Virus record (IMG/VR): IMGVR_UViG_3300025108_000346
Span: 1 to 25,447 of that record
DNA: 25,447 bases
DNA from: a virus
Direction: 5' to 3' (one strand)
Positions 12,562 through 21,496 of this stretch are shown here, piece after piece. Each line of letters starts with the position of its first letter. The first letter of the stretch is position 1. Below the pieces are notes generated by a model that was not told where the DNA came from, ran no database searches, and saw nothing but the letters and a program-made list of their open reading frames with translations. Made by a program: the position numbers and the translations under genes.

Positions 12562-13010
12562 CAGCCGCTCTGTCGGTAAGCCCAAATCGCTGCAAACAAA
12601 AATGTCATGAAGAACACCCACGTAAACAGGATTGTTCCTGCTAACTCCATCGTCTTTTTAAATTTAGCCTTCCTTATCTTTATAAGTCTAAGTTCTTTTT
12701 CGTGCGCTAATCGACTCTCTTCCATGCGCATCTTGATGCTTGTGTATAGATCAAATTGCCCCTGCATCATGCAAACGTCTTTCAATTGTTGATCAAAGTT
12801 AGCAAGTTGCCGTTTCGCGCTCTCCATTTTTAGCGCGTCTTTGTACGACATTGCACCAGCTTTAGCTTTCTCTACCTCGTTATATTGCTCAGAAGCATCA
12901 GCCCACTTCCCACATATACTATCAAGGTTTCCCTTACCTTCCTTAAGCGTAGCAATACCAGAGTTAAGTGCCGATATTGCAGACAGTACAGCAGCTACTT
13001 CCCCTATCAT
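12561..13010 (-). CDS. Coiled-coil protein with C-terminal membrane anchor, 149 aa
   Basis: The product has an N-terminal amphipathic segment (VAAVLSAISALNSGI), a long charged helical region (about residues 40-118, YNEVEKAKAG to HEKELRLIKIRKAKF) and a C-terminal span (about 122-145, TILFTWVFFMTFLFAAIW). The helical rod with a membrane anchor lies just after the lysozyme and the 57-aa protein, so a lysis role, such as a spanin-like or holin-regulating factor, is possible. An i-spanin would carry its membrane span at the N-terminus, so this has the opposite layout. It starts one base after the 57-aa gene stop and ends in a TGATG overlap. Confidence 0.7.
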   Translation of the reverse strand: MIGEVAAVLSAISALNSGIATLKEGKGNLDSICGKWADASEQYNEVEKAKAGAMSYKDALKMESAKRQLANFDQQLKDVCMMQGQFDLYTSIKMRMEESRLAHEKELRLIKIRKAKFKKTMELAGTILFTWVFFMTFLFAAIWAYRQSG

Positions 13011-13011
13011 T

Positions 13012-13185
13012 TTAGAAGTATTTGGCTAAAAAGACAGACGCTAGGATGAATGGATAGACTCCCCAGATTGACATTTCCATTCTGTCCATCCGCTGAGAGC
13101 CACGTTCTAGCCGCTCCTCAATGGCTTTAACTCGCAGAGCAGATTCTTTTTCATATGATTCAAGCTTAGTAATATAATCAGCCAT
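13012..13185 (-). CDS. Small holin-like membrane protein, 57 aa
   Basis: Read on the minus strand from the ATG at 13185 to the TAA at 13014-13012. The first 38 residues are a charged helix (YITKLESYEKESALRVKAIE), followed by one membrane span near the C-terminus (WGVYPFILASVFLAKYF). A helix plus a C-terminal span is the XhlA-type design, in which a small protein helps a holin or forms the lesion itself. It lies right after the lysozyme gene, where a holin is expected. I see no second span, so class I or II holin assignment is not possible; function is likely but not proven. Confidence 0.6.
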   Translation of the reverse strand: MADYITKLESYEKESALRVKAIEERLERGSQRMDRMEMSIWGVYPFILASVFLAKYF

Positions 13186-13208
13186 AAGTACTACCTAATT
13201 CTAAATAT

Positions 13209-13664
13209 TTAAAGTGCTTCCAGCTTTTGACACAGACGTTCAGCTCTATTACCTACTTGTTTATGCCAGCGACTATCTCTTGCTTCAGCCCCTGCTTCAA
13301 CCCAATCATGAGCCTCTAATGCTGCTAAGTGTTTAGTAAACTTACTGTATCGAGGTCTTCCTAAATTAAACATCATGTTGACACAGACTTCCTGTACTTC
13401 ATCAGGAAATTTAGACCATGTAGGTGCAGTAAATAAAACCTCACACTCACTAATAGCTATTGCTAAATCATCTTGAAAAACTTCCCATATTCTTTCTTCA
13501 GAAACTTCAGTTCCTACAGGCATACCATATTCAATGTCTGATTCTAGTATCTTATGACCTACCCCAAAAGTAGGTACATTCTCAGAACATAAATAACATT
13601 CATGTTTAATGCCTTCATCAATCTTTAGTTGTTCAAATACATTGTCTTTTGATTTTGGGTTCAT
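13209..13664 (-). CDS. GH24 lysozyme (endolysin), T4-type
   Basis: This 151-residue peptidoglycan hydrolase cuts the glycan backbone of the cell wall at lysis. The T4-lysozyme pattern is visible: IDEG with catalytic E17, PTFGVGH (T32 to H37), MMFNLG, and a C-terminal DSRWHKQVGNRAERL. The residue matching T4 Asp20 is C26 rather than Asp; Cys at this position is compatible with activity in T4 lysozyme mutants and, as I recall, occurs in other natural GH24 enzymes. There is no signal peptide, so a holin is needed. AGGAGG precedes the ATG, which overlaps the 1918-aa gene stop (ATGA), so the lysozyme is translationally coupled to the giant virion protein. Confidence 0.92.
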   Translation of the reverse strand: MNPKSKDNVFEQLKIDEGIKHECYLCSENVPTFGVGHKILESDIEYGMPVGTEVSEERIWEVFQDDLAIAISECEVLFTAPTWSKFPDEVQEVCVNMMFNLGRPRYSKFTKHLAALEAHDWVEAGAEARDSRWHKQVGNRAERLCQKLEAL

Positions 13665-16600
13665 ACCAAGCCTCCTACTGCAAGTCCTTTATATGCCATA
13701 TCTAGTACAACATTTTTAGCTAGTACTAATGGCCCAATTTGAATAACTTCATCAGCTTCTCTTACAGGAGTATTTATCATGTCTCCTTCTCTAATATAAA
13801 AATTAGTTTGTCTTCTAGGATCAAACCCTATTTGAGTCCATTCAGGATTTTTTAGCAGTTCATTAGCTTTTTTTCTAATAGCTATAGGATCTAAATCTTT
13901 TATAAACCCCTTAATAAAAGCAATAGTAGTTTTATTCTTTTCTCCAGTAAGTATTTTTTCTGCTGGGTTTTCACTAACTGTAAATGTAACAGGCTTACCT
14001 TCTTCACCTATATAGTGCATAGCTTTTGCATAGTGAGTTCCCTTAACCCCTTTAGTTGTCCCTGCAACAATCCATGTATCATAAATATTATAAGCATTAA
14101 TATCTAAACGCCCTTTAAAAAAATCACCTATAGATAAAGGAGACTGAGTAACATTAAATTTATCTGTTATTTTTGAATCTAAAACAAAAAATCCTTTTTC
14201 CATTTGATCAGAATGTAAAGAAAAAACTAATGCTTTGTCACTAGGCTCTACAGTTAACCTAGTAAAAGGTGTTACAGGCTTATATAAATCAATGTTTTCT
14301 AAATGCTCTCCTCTAGTAATTAAGTCAGCTTTAAAAGCTTGAGCAGATTTTTCTAGTTCTGGAGTTCTTACAACAGGTTCTACTTCTCTTGTGTCTTTAA
14401 CAAGTTGTTTAACTGCTGCTTTCCACTCATCAGGTGTTTCTGTTTTATCTATAGCAGCTTTTTCTTTTATGTATTGATCAGTAGACATTTTTTTGTTTAT
14501 ATTTTTTACAGGGGCTTGTTGTAAACTCTTAGCTACATCATCAACACTTCCATCAGGTGTTTGACTTGCTAGTTGTTTAGCTGCCTTATCTACTCCTGTA
14601 GAATCCATCAGATATTTAAAAGCTTTTGTTACTTGTCTAGAGCCTACTTCTAAAACTTCTTCAGCTTTAGAACTTAGCTCTGCTCCACCTTCTACTGCAG
14701 TTTTAATTACTTTACTCCCTGCTGCAAAACCTAATCGCTGCATAGGATCAGTAGCCTTACCCCCACCTACAAGACCTAATCGTTTTAAAGGATCTTCTTC
14801 ATCTCTAAATGGAATACCTGCTTGAAGGTTGTATGGTAGTCCTGTCATCTTATCTATTCTTTCATCAGGTTCAGGTGAAGCATTAGGTACTTCTACCTCA
14901 CCACCTTTGTCCTTGCTTAGACGCTCACTAAACCTATCTATTAAGTTTTGTTCTACTAAGGTTTCAAATTTTTCTCTATTTCCTTTTGCTCTATCATAAA
15001 ACTTGAAGCCTAGTAGATTGTTTTTAGAGTCACCTAATGCTCCATGTGGCCCTCTATCACCCGCCACAAACTGAGCAAGTTCTTTTAACTGTGCTAGGTT
15101 TCTAAGAGACTGACTATCTTTTGCTAAAACGGCTGTGCGTAAATGGTTAGCAGCATTAAAAATATCTCCACCTGACAAATTACCTGACTTGTCAGGCTTT
15201 GCTCTTTCTCTTTCGTGGAAAAATCCTTTATCAACTAATTTATTAACTAAATCTGCTGTGTCTTGTGTATATTCTTTTAATACTTCTGAAGTTATTCCAA
15301 ACTGTTTAGCTGCTTGCTCTTCACCAAAACGAGAAACACGACTATATAGGTTTAAGCCACCTTCAGACTTATTTACACGCGCTGGATCTAATACTATTTG
15401 ATCAGCAGGATCTTCTTCTTGTTTATTAAGATCTGTTTCTCCATAAGGTAAAGTTATATCTGTTTTAAACTTTTTAAACCAAGGACGAAACTCAGTAGCT
15501 GTATTAGGTACTTTTCCCTCTGCTCTTAACAATTTTGTTTGATTCCAAACAGTTTCAGAACTTACATCTATTTGAGGTGCTGTCCCTCTAGAAATAAGTA
15601 AAATATTTGAATCTTTTGAAGTGTATTTGCGTAATGTAGACTTAGCTAACTTTCGACTTTCAGAAGTTTCACTGTAGAAAGTGTCAACTGCTCTTAATTT
15701 TAGGTAAAGTTTAGAAGCTTCTTCAACTAATGCAGTATTAGCCTCTACATATTTTTCAACAAGGTCTTCATAACTATTAGACTGACTTGCTTTAGGAATT
15801 TGGCGTAAGCTATTAGCACTATAAATATAGTTAGTAACTTTTCCTTTCAAGTCAACAAGAAGCTGAACTGGTTCTCTAGGTAATGTAGTAATTCTTCTAA
15901 AAGTAAAATCTTCTTTATCTTTAGGTTCAGCATAATAACCACCTGCTTCTTCATCAATTAAAATATCTTTTATTTGACCTATTTCAGTAATAACATTAGG
16001 CCCAATATCAACGAAGAAATTAGTTAAGGCAGCAGGAAGCCTGTCTAAAGGTTCATTACCTCCTGTATCTTTGTCAAAACCCCCACCATTTATTCTGTCT
16101 CCAGTTTGCAAAGTTGATATCAAATTAGCGATTGCTTGGTTAGCAACAGTTTCAGATATAAAAGGTCTTATTGCAGTTTTTGCAAACCTTACAGTGGCAT
16201 CTCCTATTATTTCATTGTATTCTTCTTTAGTTATTAATCCCTCGTTATAACTTCTTGTTGCTTCAGTAAAAGGCTGTCTAAGCATTGTCCAAGGATCAGT
16301 GTGAGTAAGATTAATAGAATCTATTTGTCCCTCTTCATCAGCCACAAACATATAAGTTTGTTCGCCATATTCTGATTTATAAAAATCTTTGAAAGCTTGA
16401 AGCTGTGCTTCTGTAAATCCTACTGCTTTAGCAGACATGTTTTCTGCTAGGTAACTAGATGTTCCTGCTATACCAGTAAAAGAAGCTAAACGTAAAGCTC
16501 CTCTTTTAGCAATAACAGCATTACCAGATGACATTTCTTTTGTAGCTTGCTTAAGTGTCCAAGCTCCTGTTCTAACTAACTCAGAAGAGAAACCTAAAAA

Positions 16601-19417
16601 AGAACCAACAACAGGAACATTTCTTAATCCTTTAACTCCGGGTGTAATTCTGTTGTAGTTAGGTAAACCATTCTTAACAAGTTCTGCTGCTTCTAAATCT
16701 AAAGCTTCCTCGCTTAAATCAGGATATGCTTTCTTAAGAGTTGCCCTTTCTTTTGACCATAAAGAAGCTTTAAAAAAATCATCAGTACCTTGATAAACTT
16801 TAGTAAGTACATTGTCTAAATCACTTAAATTAAACTTACCAACACCTAGTTTTTCTGCATTGTTTCTAACAAACCTATAGAATTGTTCTGCTCCTACATC
16901 AGCAGTTTCATTTAAATCCATTATTCTTCTATATTCTGCAAGAATTTCTTTATACTCTCCTAGTCTAGGACTAGATCCAGTAACACCTAGCTCTGTTAAT
17001 TTAAGTCTAAGGGCTAAACTTTCTTCATCTGTTTTTCCTGCAACAGCTTTAAAAGCTTTAAACGCTTCTGGAGTAAAAGGATTGTGACCTTGCGCTAGAG
17101 TCATAAAACTAGCACCTATCCCATTCCTCATATGCGTTGTTACACTCCAAACAGTTTTCCCTTTTTGGGTTAAACCTTTAAAAGAAGCAAGGTTAATTGC
17201 TGTTTGATTAGCACCTAACATTGTTAACATGCTGCCAGTTTTAGCTGCGTGTTTAGTAAATAGTGACCCAAATACAGGAGTTAAAGCAGCTTGTTTATTT
17301 TGTAATACAATTCCCATTTCAGGAGTAGTGTACAACCCATCTAATCTAGAATTAGTGCCTGTTATTTCGTAGCTATACTTGTTTTGATCCCGTAAAATTG
17401 TTAAATCTTTTTTATCAAAAACAAAAGGAACAGAAGATCTAGTTCCCATATCATAAAAGTCATCAAAGTATTTAGTTTGAGCAAGTAGTTCACCTAGTTT
17501 ACTCATAGTAACTAAATAATTTTCTGATGGATCTAGTACTTGACCAAAAAGTTTTCTTAGTTGAGGATCTCTTAAATCTTTTTTTTCTAAAATCCCAGTA
17601 TTTATTGCATTTGTTACATCAAAATTACCACTTGCTCCTCTTGGAGTAATTTGAGCAGCCTCAATTTTTTCATTAACAGTATCAGTAGCTTTATAAATAG
17701 CCTCTTCCATACTAAGAGATTCATCTTTTTCTATATATCGCGCAGCAAAGACATCAATAGTATCTTCTTTTAACTTGTCATCTACCTTCCAACCTTTATT
17801 GTGTATTCGGTAAGATGTATTTAAGTAAGTACCTACATTAGCTCTTACTGTATCTAGAAGTTCTATAAGTTCGGGAGTGTTAGGCTTTAACCCCATAGAA
17901 GTAGCAAGCTCATAAGATAGATCATCTACGTTTGATCTCATTTCAACAACAATATCTAACAAATCATCATTTAAAACATCGAACTTTGAATTTTTTCTTA
18001 GTAATTTTTTAACATCTGAAGTATCAATAGTTCCTGTAGGAGGAATCATGTCAAACCCTACAGTTAATGCTGATTGAATAGCTTCTCTAACTTTAGAGTC
18101 ATCAGCTTTACCTGCTGCTTCATCAATCAAACTGTCTAACCTTGTAGTTAAGTTAGATGCTCTTTGAATATTAGCTTGTATACTTTGTTTAGCTACTTCT
18201 TGTGCATTTCTTAAAGGTTTAGGAGCTAAACCAGAAGAAAGAAAAGTAGTTCTAAACAATCTTTCAGTAGCAGCCAATATATTTTTAAACCCATTACCTA
18301 TGCCTGTATCGCTTGTACCTGCTTGTCTTTGAACTTGTCTTCCTGCACTTCTTAATGCTTCAAAAACAACTTCTGCTTTTTCATTATCACTTAATAACTC
18401 ATAAGGTTTTTTAAGATTTTGTAACAAAGGCTCAAGATGAGGCATTAAATTTTGATTAACACCTTTAACAACTTTAGTACTAGTTCCTACTACTCCTTTA
18501 ACAGCAGGAATAGCAGCAATTAAAATAATTTCTTCTATAGCTTGAACAGCACGATCATGGCTTTCATCAGATAAATCTTCTGTAGTTATAGCATGAACAA
18601 GACTGTCCATAGCTTTACCATCAATAAAACCTAAATCTTTTAAAGTGTTTGTTAGTGTTTCTTCAGGAGGAGACAAAGCAGCATATGTAGCTGATCCTAC
18701 AATTAAACCTGTAACAACACCAGCAGGGCCGGGAATTGCTGAAGAAACAGCTACTCCAGCAGCTACAGGCCCAGCAGTTGAAGCTAGTGCATCTGTTAAT
18801 GCAGTTCTAGATGACACTAACCGCCCTGTATTTATGTCAAATAAAGGCTCTTGTAAATTAGTAACTAATCCAATGCTTTCTGTTAAATGTTTATAAGTTT
18901 CTGCTGATTCATTCTTAATACTTTCATCTAACTTTTTTTGTTCTGGTTCAGGCAAAGAGTTCCTGTGTTTTAAATAATTAATAGTTCTTTTTAAATTTTC
19001 AACTTGATTAACTGAAGAAGCTATTGCATCTTTTTGTTCATCTTCACTTAATCCCAAAACACCTTGGAGAAGTAGTTGTCTTCCAGCAGGTTCAGAGGCA
19101 AGAGAAATTACAGGAGATACATTACTAGAAATAAATTTATCAGTAGCTTTTTTTAAAACAGATCTATCATCTACTTCAGAATCTTTAATAGGTTCTAAAA
19201 CAGGAGATGAAGAAGTTTCAATATTCCTTGAAGTAACAGGTCTTCTTAATGGAGTAGGTTTTTCTGCTACATCATCTTCAGGAGATATTCCTAGTAAAGA
19301 ACTACTTACTTTTTCCTTATCAGGCACAACCCTAACACCCATACCTCCTTGTAACTCAGGTTTTGCTAATAAGGAAGACTGCTCTTCATCTTCTATAATG
19401 GGTTCTAGTATAGCCAT
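13661..19417 (-). CDS. Giant internal virion / ejection protein, T7 gp16-like position
   Basis: The 1918-residue protein is longer than T7 gp16 (about 1318) and takes the equivalent place in the late region. The first 90 residues look disordered. An Ala/Gly-rich hydrophobic patch lies at about 205-255, and smaller ones near 300, 915-945 and 970-995 (VPVVGSFLGFSSEL; LASFTGIAGTSSYL); the last region resembles large polyvalent protein-associated domains in phage ejection proteins. The final 200 residues (near GFDPRRQTNFYIREG and EVIQIGPLVLAKN) resemble another such domain. Two similar sequences, DPLKRLGLVGGG and DPMQRLGFAAGS, lie near 1547-1565, and the protein ends AVGGLV. I see no lytic transglycosylase signature, so a muralytic function is probably left to the lysozyme. 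The ejection role is inferred from size and context. Confidence 0.75.
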   Translation of the reverse strand: MAILEPIIEDEEQSSLLAKPELQGGMGVRVVPDKEKVSSSLLGISPEDDVAEKPTPLRRPVTSRNIETSSSPVLEPIKDSEVDDRSVLKKATDKFISSNVSPVISLASEPAGRQLLLQGVLGLSEDEQKDAIASSVNQVENLKRTINYLKHRNSLPEPEQKKLDESIKNESAETYKHLTESIGLVTNLQEPLFDINTGRLVSSRTALTDALASTAGPVAAGVAVSSAIPGPAGVVTGLIVGSATYAALSPPEETLTNTLKDLGFIDGKAMDSLVHAITTEDLSDESHDRAVQAIEEIILIAAIPAVKGVVGTSTKVVKGVNQNLMPHLEPLLQNLKKPYELLSDNEKAEVVFEALRSAGRQVQRQAGTSDTGIGNGFKNILAATERLFRTTFLSSGLAPKPLRNAQEVAKQSIQANIQRASNLTTRLDSLIDEAAGKADDSKVREAIQSALTVGFDMIPPTGTIDTSDVKKLLRKNSKFDVLNDDLLDIVVEMRSNVDDLSYELATSMGLKPNTPELIELLDTVRANVGTYLNTSYRIHNKGWKVDDKLKEDTIDVFAARYIEKDESLSMEEAIYKATDTVNEKIEAAQITPRGASGNFDVTNAINTGILEKKDLRDPQLRKLFGQVLDPSENYLVTMSKLGELLAQTKYFDDFYDMGTRSSVPFVFDKKDLTILRDQNKYSYEITGTNSRLDGLYTTPEMGIVLQNKQAALTPVFGSLFTKHAAKTGSMLTMLGANQTAINLASFKGLTQKGKTVWSVTTHMRNGIGASFMTLAQGHNPFTPEAFKAFKAVAGKTDEESLALRLKLTELGVTGSSPRLGEYKEILAEYRRIMDLNETADVGAEQFYRFVRNNAEKLGVGKFNLSDLDNVLTKVYQGTDDFFKASLWSKERATLKKAYPDLSEEALDLEAAELVKNGLPNYNRITPGVKGLRNVPVVGSFLGFSSELVRTGAWTLKQATKEMSSGNAVIAKRGALRLASFTGIAGTSSYLAENMSAKAVGFTEAQLQAFKDFYKSEYGEQTYMFVADEEGQIDSINLTHTDPWTMLRQPFTEATRSYNEGLITKEEYNEIIGDATVRFAKTAIRPFISETVANQAIANLISTLQTGDRINGGGFDKDTGGNEPLDRLPAALTNFFVDIGPNVITEIGQIKDILIDEEAGGYYAEPKDKEDFTFRRITTLPREPVQLLVDLKGKVTNYIYSANSLRQIPKASQSNSYEDLVEKYVEANTALVEEASKLYLKLRAVDTFYSETSESRKLAKSTLRKYTSKDSNILLISRGTAPQIDVSSETVWNQTKLLRAEGKVPNTATEFRPWFKKFKTDITLPYGETDLNKQEEDPADQIVLDPARVNKSEGGLNLYSRVSRFGEEQAAKQFGITSEVLKEYTQDTADLVNKLVDKGFFHERERAKPDKSGNLSGGDIFNAANHLRTAVLAKDSQSLRNLAQLKELAQFVAGDRGPHGALGDSKNNLLGFKFYDRAKGNREKFETLVEQNLIDRFSERLSKDKGGEVEVPNASPEPDERIDKMTGLPYNLQAGIPFRDEEDPLKRLGLVGGGKATDPMQRLGFAAGSKVIKTAVEGGAELSSKAEEVLEVGSRQVTKAFKYLMDSTGVDKAAKQLASQTPDGSVDDVAKSLQQAPVKNINKKMSTDQYIKEKAAIDKTETPDEWKAAVKQLVKDTREVEPVVRTPELEKSAQAFKADLITRGEHLENIDLYKPVTPFTRLTVEPSDKALVFSLHSDQMEKGFFVLDSKITDKFNVTQSPLSIGDFFKGRLDINAYNIYDTWIVAGTTKGVKGTHYAKAMHYIGEEGKPVTFTVSENPAEKILTGEKNKTTIAFIKGFIKDLDPIAIRKKANELLKNPEWTQIGFDPRRQTNFYIREGDMINTPVREADEVIQIGPLVLAKNVVLDMAYKGLAVGGLV

Positions 19418-19437
19418 TTATGTATTTCTCAATTTAG

Positions 19438-20961
19438 TTATTTAGCTTCAGCATCGAGGATAGCCTTTTGGGCAATTCTTAATTTATACCTAGCCTCACT
19501 CATATTGTTGTTTATAACGGCCCACTGTTCTTGCCATAATTTATATTCTTGTCCTAGTGGAGTACTAAGATCAGTTATAGCTTTAAGAGAGGTTTTATAT
19601 CTTCCTGCCGCAACTGCTTTATCAGCGGCATCCCACATTGGGTTAACTGTTTCCATATGTGAAGCAAATAAATCTAAATTCCCTAACTTTAATTGCATCT
19701 CAGTATCTAATTTTTCACTAGTAAACTGACCAGCATCTGTAGCAAACAAAGCAACTAATGGTTTAAAACCTGCTAATATTTCTTCTACATCCATTGATGT
19801 TCCATCTGCGCGAGTCCAATTACTGTGTGCTTGTGTTATTAGCTGTCTTGCTTTTTCTATTCCTCCAGCACTTTCTATAAAAGCAGCTTCACCACCCGGA
19901 GACAGTTGTTTATACAAAGAAGTCCAACTGTTACTTTCGCGTAGTCCTTTAAGAGTAGCTTCTTGAAGTTTTTTCTTACTGTCTAATATTTTGATGTCTA
20001 CAATTTCAGTTTCAGTTTGTACTGCTCCAGTCTTTGTATCTATTATTCCAAAAGGGGGTGTAATTACTCTACGTTCTGTTGTTTTTAGTAGGTTGTTATC
20101 TTCATCAACTTCAGTAGTTTTACTATAAACTTCTTGATTACGTTTTTTGTAGTTTTCTTTAATTTTACTTTCAGTTAAAATTGTATTTAACTCTTCTAAA
20201 TCAACAATATTTTCTTTAGCGTAAGTATCATTCAGATCTTGTAAACGATTTAAACTTGCCAGCACAGGATTCTGTGTGTGTAGTTTTAAAGCTTCTGCTT
20301 CAATAGACTCAGGAGATTTTCCTCTTATCCAGTTGTAAAAACTTCCAGCCATTCCCCCCGGAAACTTTTTCTTAGCAGCAGTTTCATATTTTGTTAACTG
20401 CGTTGGGTCACTTATTTCACCAGCTCTGTAAGCATTAAAACGTGCTGCCCATGCATCAAAACCAGCAGTGTCTCCAGCGGCATATCTTTCTCTAGATAAA
20501 GCTCCTAATATGCCTTCTTTAAAAACTGAATCTTTATTAGCTAAATCATTGCTGTGTCTTTGTTTTAAAACCTCATCCATATTTTCAGCTAAATAAGTTG
20601 GGGCTATTTTTTGATGATAGTACTCCTGCATAGATAAACCTGAATCTTTAATTTTAGTATCTTCTGATTCTAAATTTTCAAAATTCTTTATAGCTGCTTT
20701 TTTATTTTTTTCATATGCATACATATCTTCTGTATTAAGCTTCCAAGTTTCAAACTTGTTTCCAAACTTATTTTCTATGGCTCCACTAATACCTTGACTA
20801 ACTTGTTGAGCAAGTGGATTAAGTACTACCCCTAACAAAGAAGCTTTTAGCTGATCTCTTTGAAGATCTCTACGATATTTTCTTTCTTCACGCCTATCCT
20901 TTTTATATTGATCAGTTGTTACTTGACCTAATAAAGAATAAATTCCACCTGAATCTGCCAT
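19438..20961 (-). CDS. Probable internal virion protein, 507 aa
   Basis: AGGAGAAAC precedes the ATG. The product begins with a strongly charged helix (DQYKKDRREERKYRRDLQR) followed by a hydrophobic amphipathic stretch (ASLLGVVLNPLAQQV), then mostly helical sequence rich in Lys, Glu and Ala; no Cys-rich or enzymatic motif is seen. I recognise no family. It sits in the late operon between an acidic 174-residue protein and the giant protein, the region that in T7 encodes internal core proteins gp14-gp16. An ejection or core role is inferred from that order. Confidence 0.65.
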   Translation of the reverse strand: MADSGGIYSLLGQVTTDQYKKDRREERKYRRDLQRDQLKASLLGVVLNPLAQQVSQGISGAIENKFGNKFETWKLNTEDMYAYEKNKKAAIKNFENLESEDTKIKDSGLSMQEYYHQKIAPTYLAENMDEVLKQRHSNDLANKDSVFKEGILGALSRERYAAGDTAGFDAWAARFNAYRAGEISDPTQLTKYETAAKKKFPGGMAGSFYNWIRGKSPESIEAEALKLHTQNPVLASLNRLQDLNDTYAKENIVDLEELNTILTESKIKENYKKRNQEVYSKTTEVDEDNNLLKTTERRVITPPFGIIDTKTGAVQTETEIVDIKILDSKKKLQEATLKGLRESNSWTSLYKQLSPGGEAAFIESAGGIEKARQLITQAHSNWTRADGTSMDVEEILAGFKPLVALFATDAGQFTSEKLDTEMQLKLGNLDLFASHMETVNPMWDAADKAVAAGRYKTSLKAITDLSTPLGQEYKLWQEQWAVINNNMSEARYKLRIAQKAILDAEAK

Positions 20962-20962
20962 T

Positions 20963-21487
20963 TTATGTTTCTCCTACTGTATCGACAGGACTAGAAGGAG
21001 GAGCCAGTAAAGAAGTTCTTTCAGGCAATTCTGTTTCTTCTAGTTGTTCTGTTAGTTCTTCAGGCATATTCTCAGCCATAGCTTGTTCTCTTTCTTGTTC
21101 AGCTATATCTTCTTCATCGTCTTCTTGAATAACAAAATCTATCCCTTGTCTTTCTGCTAAAGCAGCCATCATGTATACAACTTGCTCTGTTAATATCATT
21201 ACAAGATCAGGATTAATAACACCATCTCTAAAAGCTTGATACATAAGTACTTGAGCTAAATCCATAAGAGGTGTTCCTTCCTCTATTGAATCTAAAAGTG
21301 AGTTATATACTTTAGGCTCTGTAAGTTTCTCTAAGAAAAACCTAGATGCTACTTGAGGATCTGTAATAGCAGGAGGTTGATCCCATTTATTTTGATCTTC
21401 AGGACTTCTTGTAAGAGACTCACCGGGAATAGGTCTTTTAAAAGAAGTACCTATTTTATAAAAGTCATCTTGTGCTATTTCTGACAT
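20963..21487 (-). CDS. Acidic late protein, 174 aa
   Basis: The product has a folded-looking first two thirds (PAITDPQVASRFFLEKL, LVMILTEQVVYMMAALAE) and a very acidic tail (DDEEDIAEQEREQAM and further Glu) ending in a Pro/Ser-rich segment. There is one base between its stop and the next gene. A small acidic protein in the late operon could act as scaffold, chaperone or adaptor for the basic proteins on either side (the N-terminus of the 476-aa product has 12 lysines in 31 residues). This is inference; no family is recognised. Confidence 0.6.
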   Translation of the reverse strand: MSEIAQDDFYKIGTSFKRPIPGESLTRSPEDQNKWDQPPAITDPQVASRFFLEKLTEPKVYNSLLDSIEEGTPLMDLAQVLMYQAFRDGVINPDLVMILTEQVVYMMAALAERQGIDFVIQEDDEEDIAEQEREQAMAENMPEELTEQLEETELPERTSLLAPPSSPVDTVGET

Positions 21488-21496
21488 TGTTAAATC

